NCBI GenBank assembly: GCA_025356445.1
Contig: JANXSZ010000053.1
Coordinates: forward strand, 17,460-81,459
Source: Betaproteobacteria bacterium
GTDB lineage: Bacteria; Pseudomonadota; Gammaproteobacteria; Burkholderiales; Burkholderiaceae_C
Length of the DNA stretch: 64,000 nucleotides
Direction: 5' to 3'
How positions within the stretch are numbered: position 1 is the stretch's first letter; every line of letters begins with the position of its first letter. Below the pieces are notes generated by a model. That model saw only the letters and a list, made by a program, of their open reading frames with translations, was not told the origin of the DNA and searched no databases. A program made the translations under genes and the position numbers. This document shows, piece after piece, positions 63,167 through 64,000 of this stretch.

Positions 63167-63844
63167 TCAGGCCTGGGGCGCACCCAACTGACGGTTGGGC
63201 TCCGCCGCCGCAAAGGCATCGAGCTGCTCGCAGGCCGCCATCACTCGCATCACTGTCGGGATGTCCGGCACGTCGATCTTGAAGACCCGCATCACCACGA
63301 TGATGCTGGCCAGGCAGATGTCTGCGATCGTCGGGGTGTCGCCGTGGCAGAAGATACCGGTGCCAGGTTCATCGGCCAAGCGCTGCTCTAGCGCCTGCAG
63401 GCCCGTCGTGAACCAGTGGATCTGCCAGGCTCGCCAGGCCGCGTCGTCGAAGCCACCAGTCGTCGTGAGGTACTTCTTCAGCCGCGGCGTAATGAGCGGG
63501 TGTGTGTCGGCGGCCAGCATCGCAGCCAGCGAACGCACGCGAGCACGGCCGTGTGCATCGGCTGGCAGCAACGGCGGCATCGGGAAGCATTCGTCGACGA
63601 ATTCCAGGATCGCCAGCGACTGCGTCAGCGGCGTTTGCGGCTGGCCGGGGCCGTGATCCACGAGCGCTGGAATTGCGCCCATCGGATTAACCTTGAGAAA
63701 AGCCTCACTCCGCTGCTCCCCGGCATCGAGGTTGACGTTTTGCTCCTGAGGCTTCACGCCCTTCAGGTTGAAGGCGACGCGCACGCGGTAGGTCGCGGAC
63801 GTGCGCCAGAACGAGAAAAGTTCGAAGCGGGCGGCGTTGGTCAT
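63167..63844 (-). CDS. Zeta-class glutathione S-transferase / maleylacetoacetate isomerase-like
   Basis: A 225-residue cytosolic GST. The N-terminal thioredoxin-like half reads FELFSFWRTSATYRVRVAFNLKG, NPMGAIPALVDHG and TQSLAILEFVDECFP; the C-terminal helical half has CHGDTPTIADICLASII. The Zeta class includes MaiA, which isomerises maleylacetoacetate in tyrosine breakdown. The SSxC motif of classical MaiA is replaced here by TSAT, so a different GST substrate is possible. It follows the decayed VOC region and precedes a partial gene on the same strand. Confidence 0.85.
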   Translation of the reverse strand: MTNAARFELFSFWRTSATYRVRVAFNLKGVKPQEQNVNLDAGEQRSEAFLKVNPMGAIPALVDHGPGQPQTPLTQSLAILEFVDECFPMPPLLPADAHGRARVRSLAAMLAADTHPLITPRLKKYLTTTGGFDDAAWRAWQIHWFTTGLQALEQRLADEPGTGIFCHGDTPTIADICLASIIVVMRVFKIDVPDIPTVMRVMAACEQLDAFAAAEPNRQLGAPQA

Positions 63845-63921
63845 TGGATGTCCTGTGTAGATGGTGCGAAAGGGGGCGCGGCTGTCAAAGCGCGTTGGCA
63901 GCCGCCAGGGTCTGCAAGACC

Positions 63922-64000
63922 TCAGACCTTGTGCTTCTTCAGCCAGTCGTTGGCCAGCTTCTGGGCGTAGGTGGCTGCCGACTTGTCGTAGCTGGGGCGG
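63922..64000 (-). CDS. C-terminal end of an unidentified gene (partial)
   Basis: The last 25 residues of a protein (SYDKSAATYAQKLANDWLKK and a short basic end) read in from the right edge and stop at 63922-63924. Codon use looks genuine. The tail is reminiscent of dienelactone hydrolase family C-termini, but that is only an impression. It is upstream of, and on the same strand as, the GST gene. Confidence 0.4.
   Translation of the reverse strand, partial: RPSYDKSAATYAQKLANDWLKKHKV

Overview
The window looks like a chromosome segment of a Gram-negative betaproteobacterium of the order Burkholderiales, most likely family Comamonadaceae (Rhodoferax- or Polaromonas-like). This rests on the tatD-pilZ-holB-tmk-mltG-ygfZ order, on families common in that group (DUF2239, DUF2917, DUF4400), on lipid A and ornithine-lipid type genes, and on moderately GC-rich coding sequence. 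I could not run a search, so the genus is inference. No rRNA, tRNA or CRISPR array was seen.

Layout. (1) About 1-8,830 is the edge of a conjugative or integrative element: virB11 and virB1 leave leftwards, and after an AT-rich, repeat-laden intergenic region (candidate oriT or control region) a MobH relaxase, a small gene, a TraD-type coupling ATPase, a DUF4400 membrane protein and a tyrosine recombinase run rightwards. (2) 8,830-11,520 holds a diguanylate cyclase overlapping a DUF2147 gene, behind a promoter, a palindrome and a nested hairpin, then two small unknown ORFs. (3) 11,570-24,260 is core chromosome: ldcA, a tadA-haloalkane dehalogenase fusion, paiB-like, ankyrin, tatD, pilZ, holB, tmk, mltG, ygfZ, malQ and a large O-antigen-ligase-type protein. 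(4) 24,260-34,900 is metabolic and housekeeping: a thioesterase-GNAT fusion, an HSL-type esterase, an iron alcohol dehydrogenase, patatin, HDOD, tex, an SMR pump, yebC, a cupin and DUF1223. (5) 34,920-49,430 has a FadH-like reductase with an extra NTF2-like domain facing a PadR regulator across twin operators, a SRAP protein lacking its catalytic Cys, ycaO, a Leu/Ile/Val-type binding protein, a DUF2239-MATE pair behind a perfect 12-bp palindrome, a LysR/DUF2917 pair, mannose-1-phosphate guanylyltransferase, and an olsB/lpxH-like pair. (6) 49,590-61,800 is an efflux and metal region: a heavy-metal RND tripartite pump, an aquaporin and arsC, then a marR-outer membrane factor-emrA-emrB operon read leftwards with its own operator. 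(7) 61,800-64,000 is scarred: a 5'-truncated transposase, a decayed VOC-family gene, a zeta-class GST and the tail of a further gene.

Themes: several unusual domain fusions (TadA-dehalogenase, thioesterase-GNAT, FadH-NTF2), local regulators with visible palindromic operators (PadR, MarR, probably DUF2239), and a dispersed 17-21 bp imperfect palindrome, GCT[AC][TC]-N7-[AG]TAGC, present at least seven times, six of them inside coding sequence. The last item and the SRAP active-site loss are the observations I would check first.
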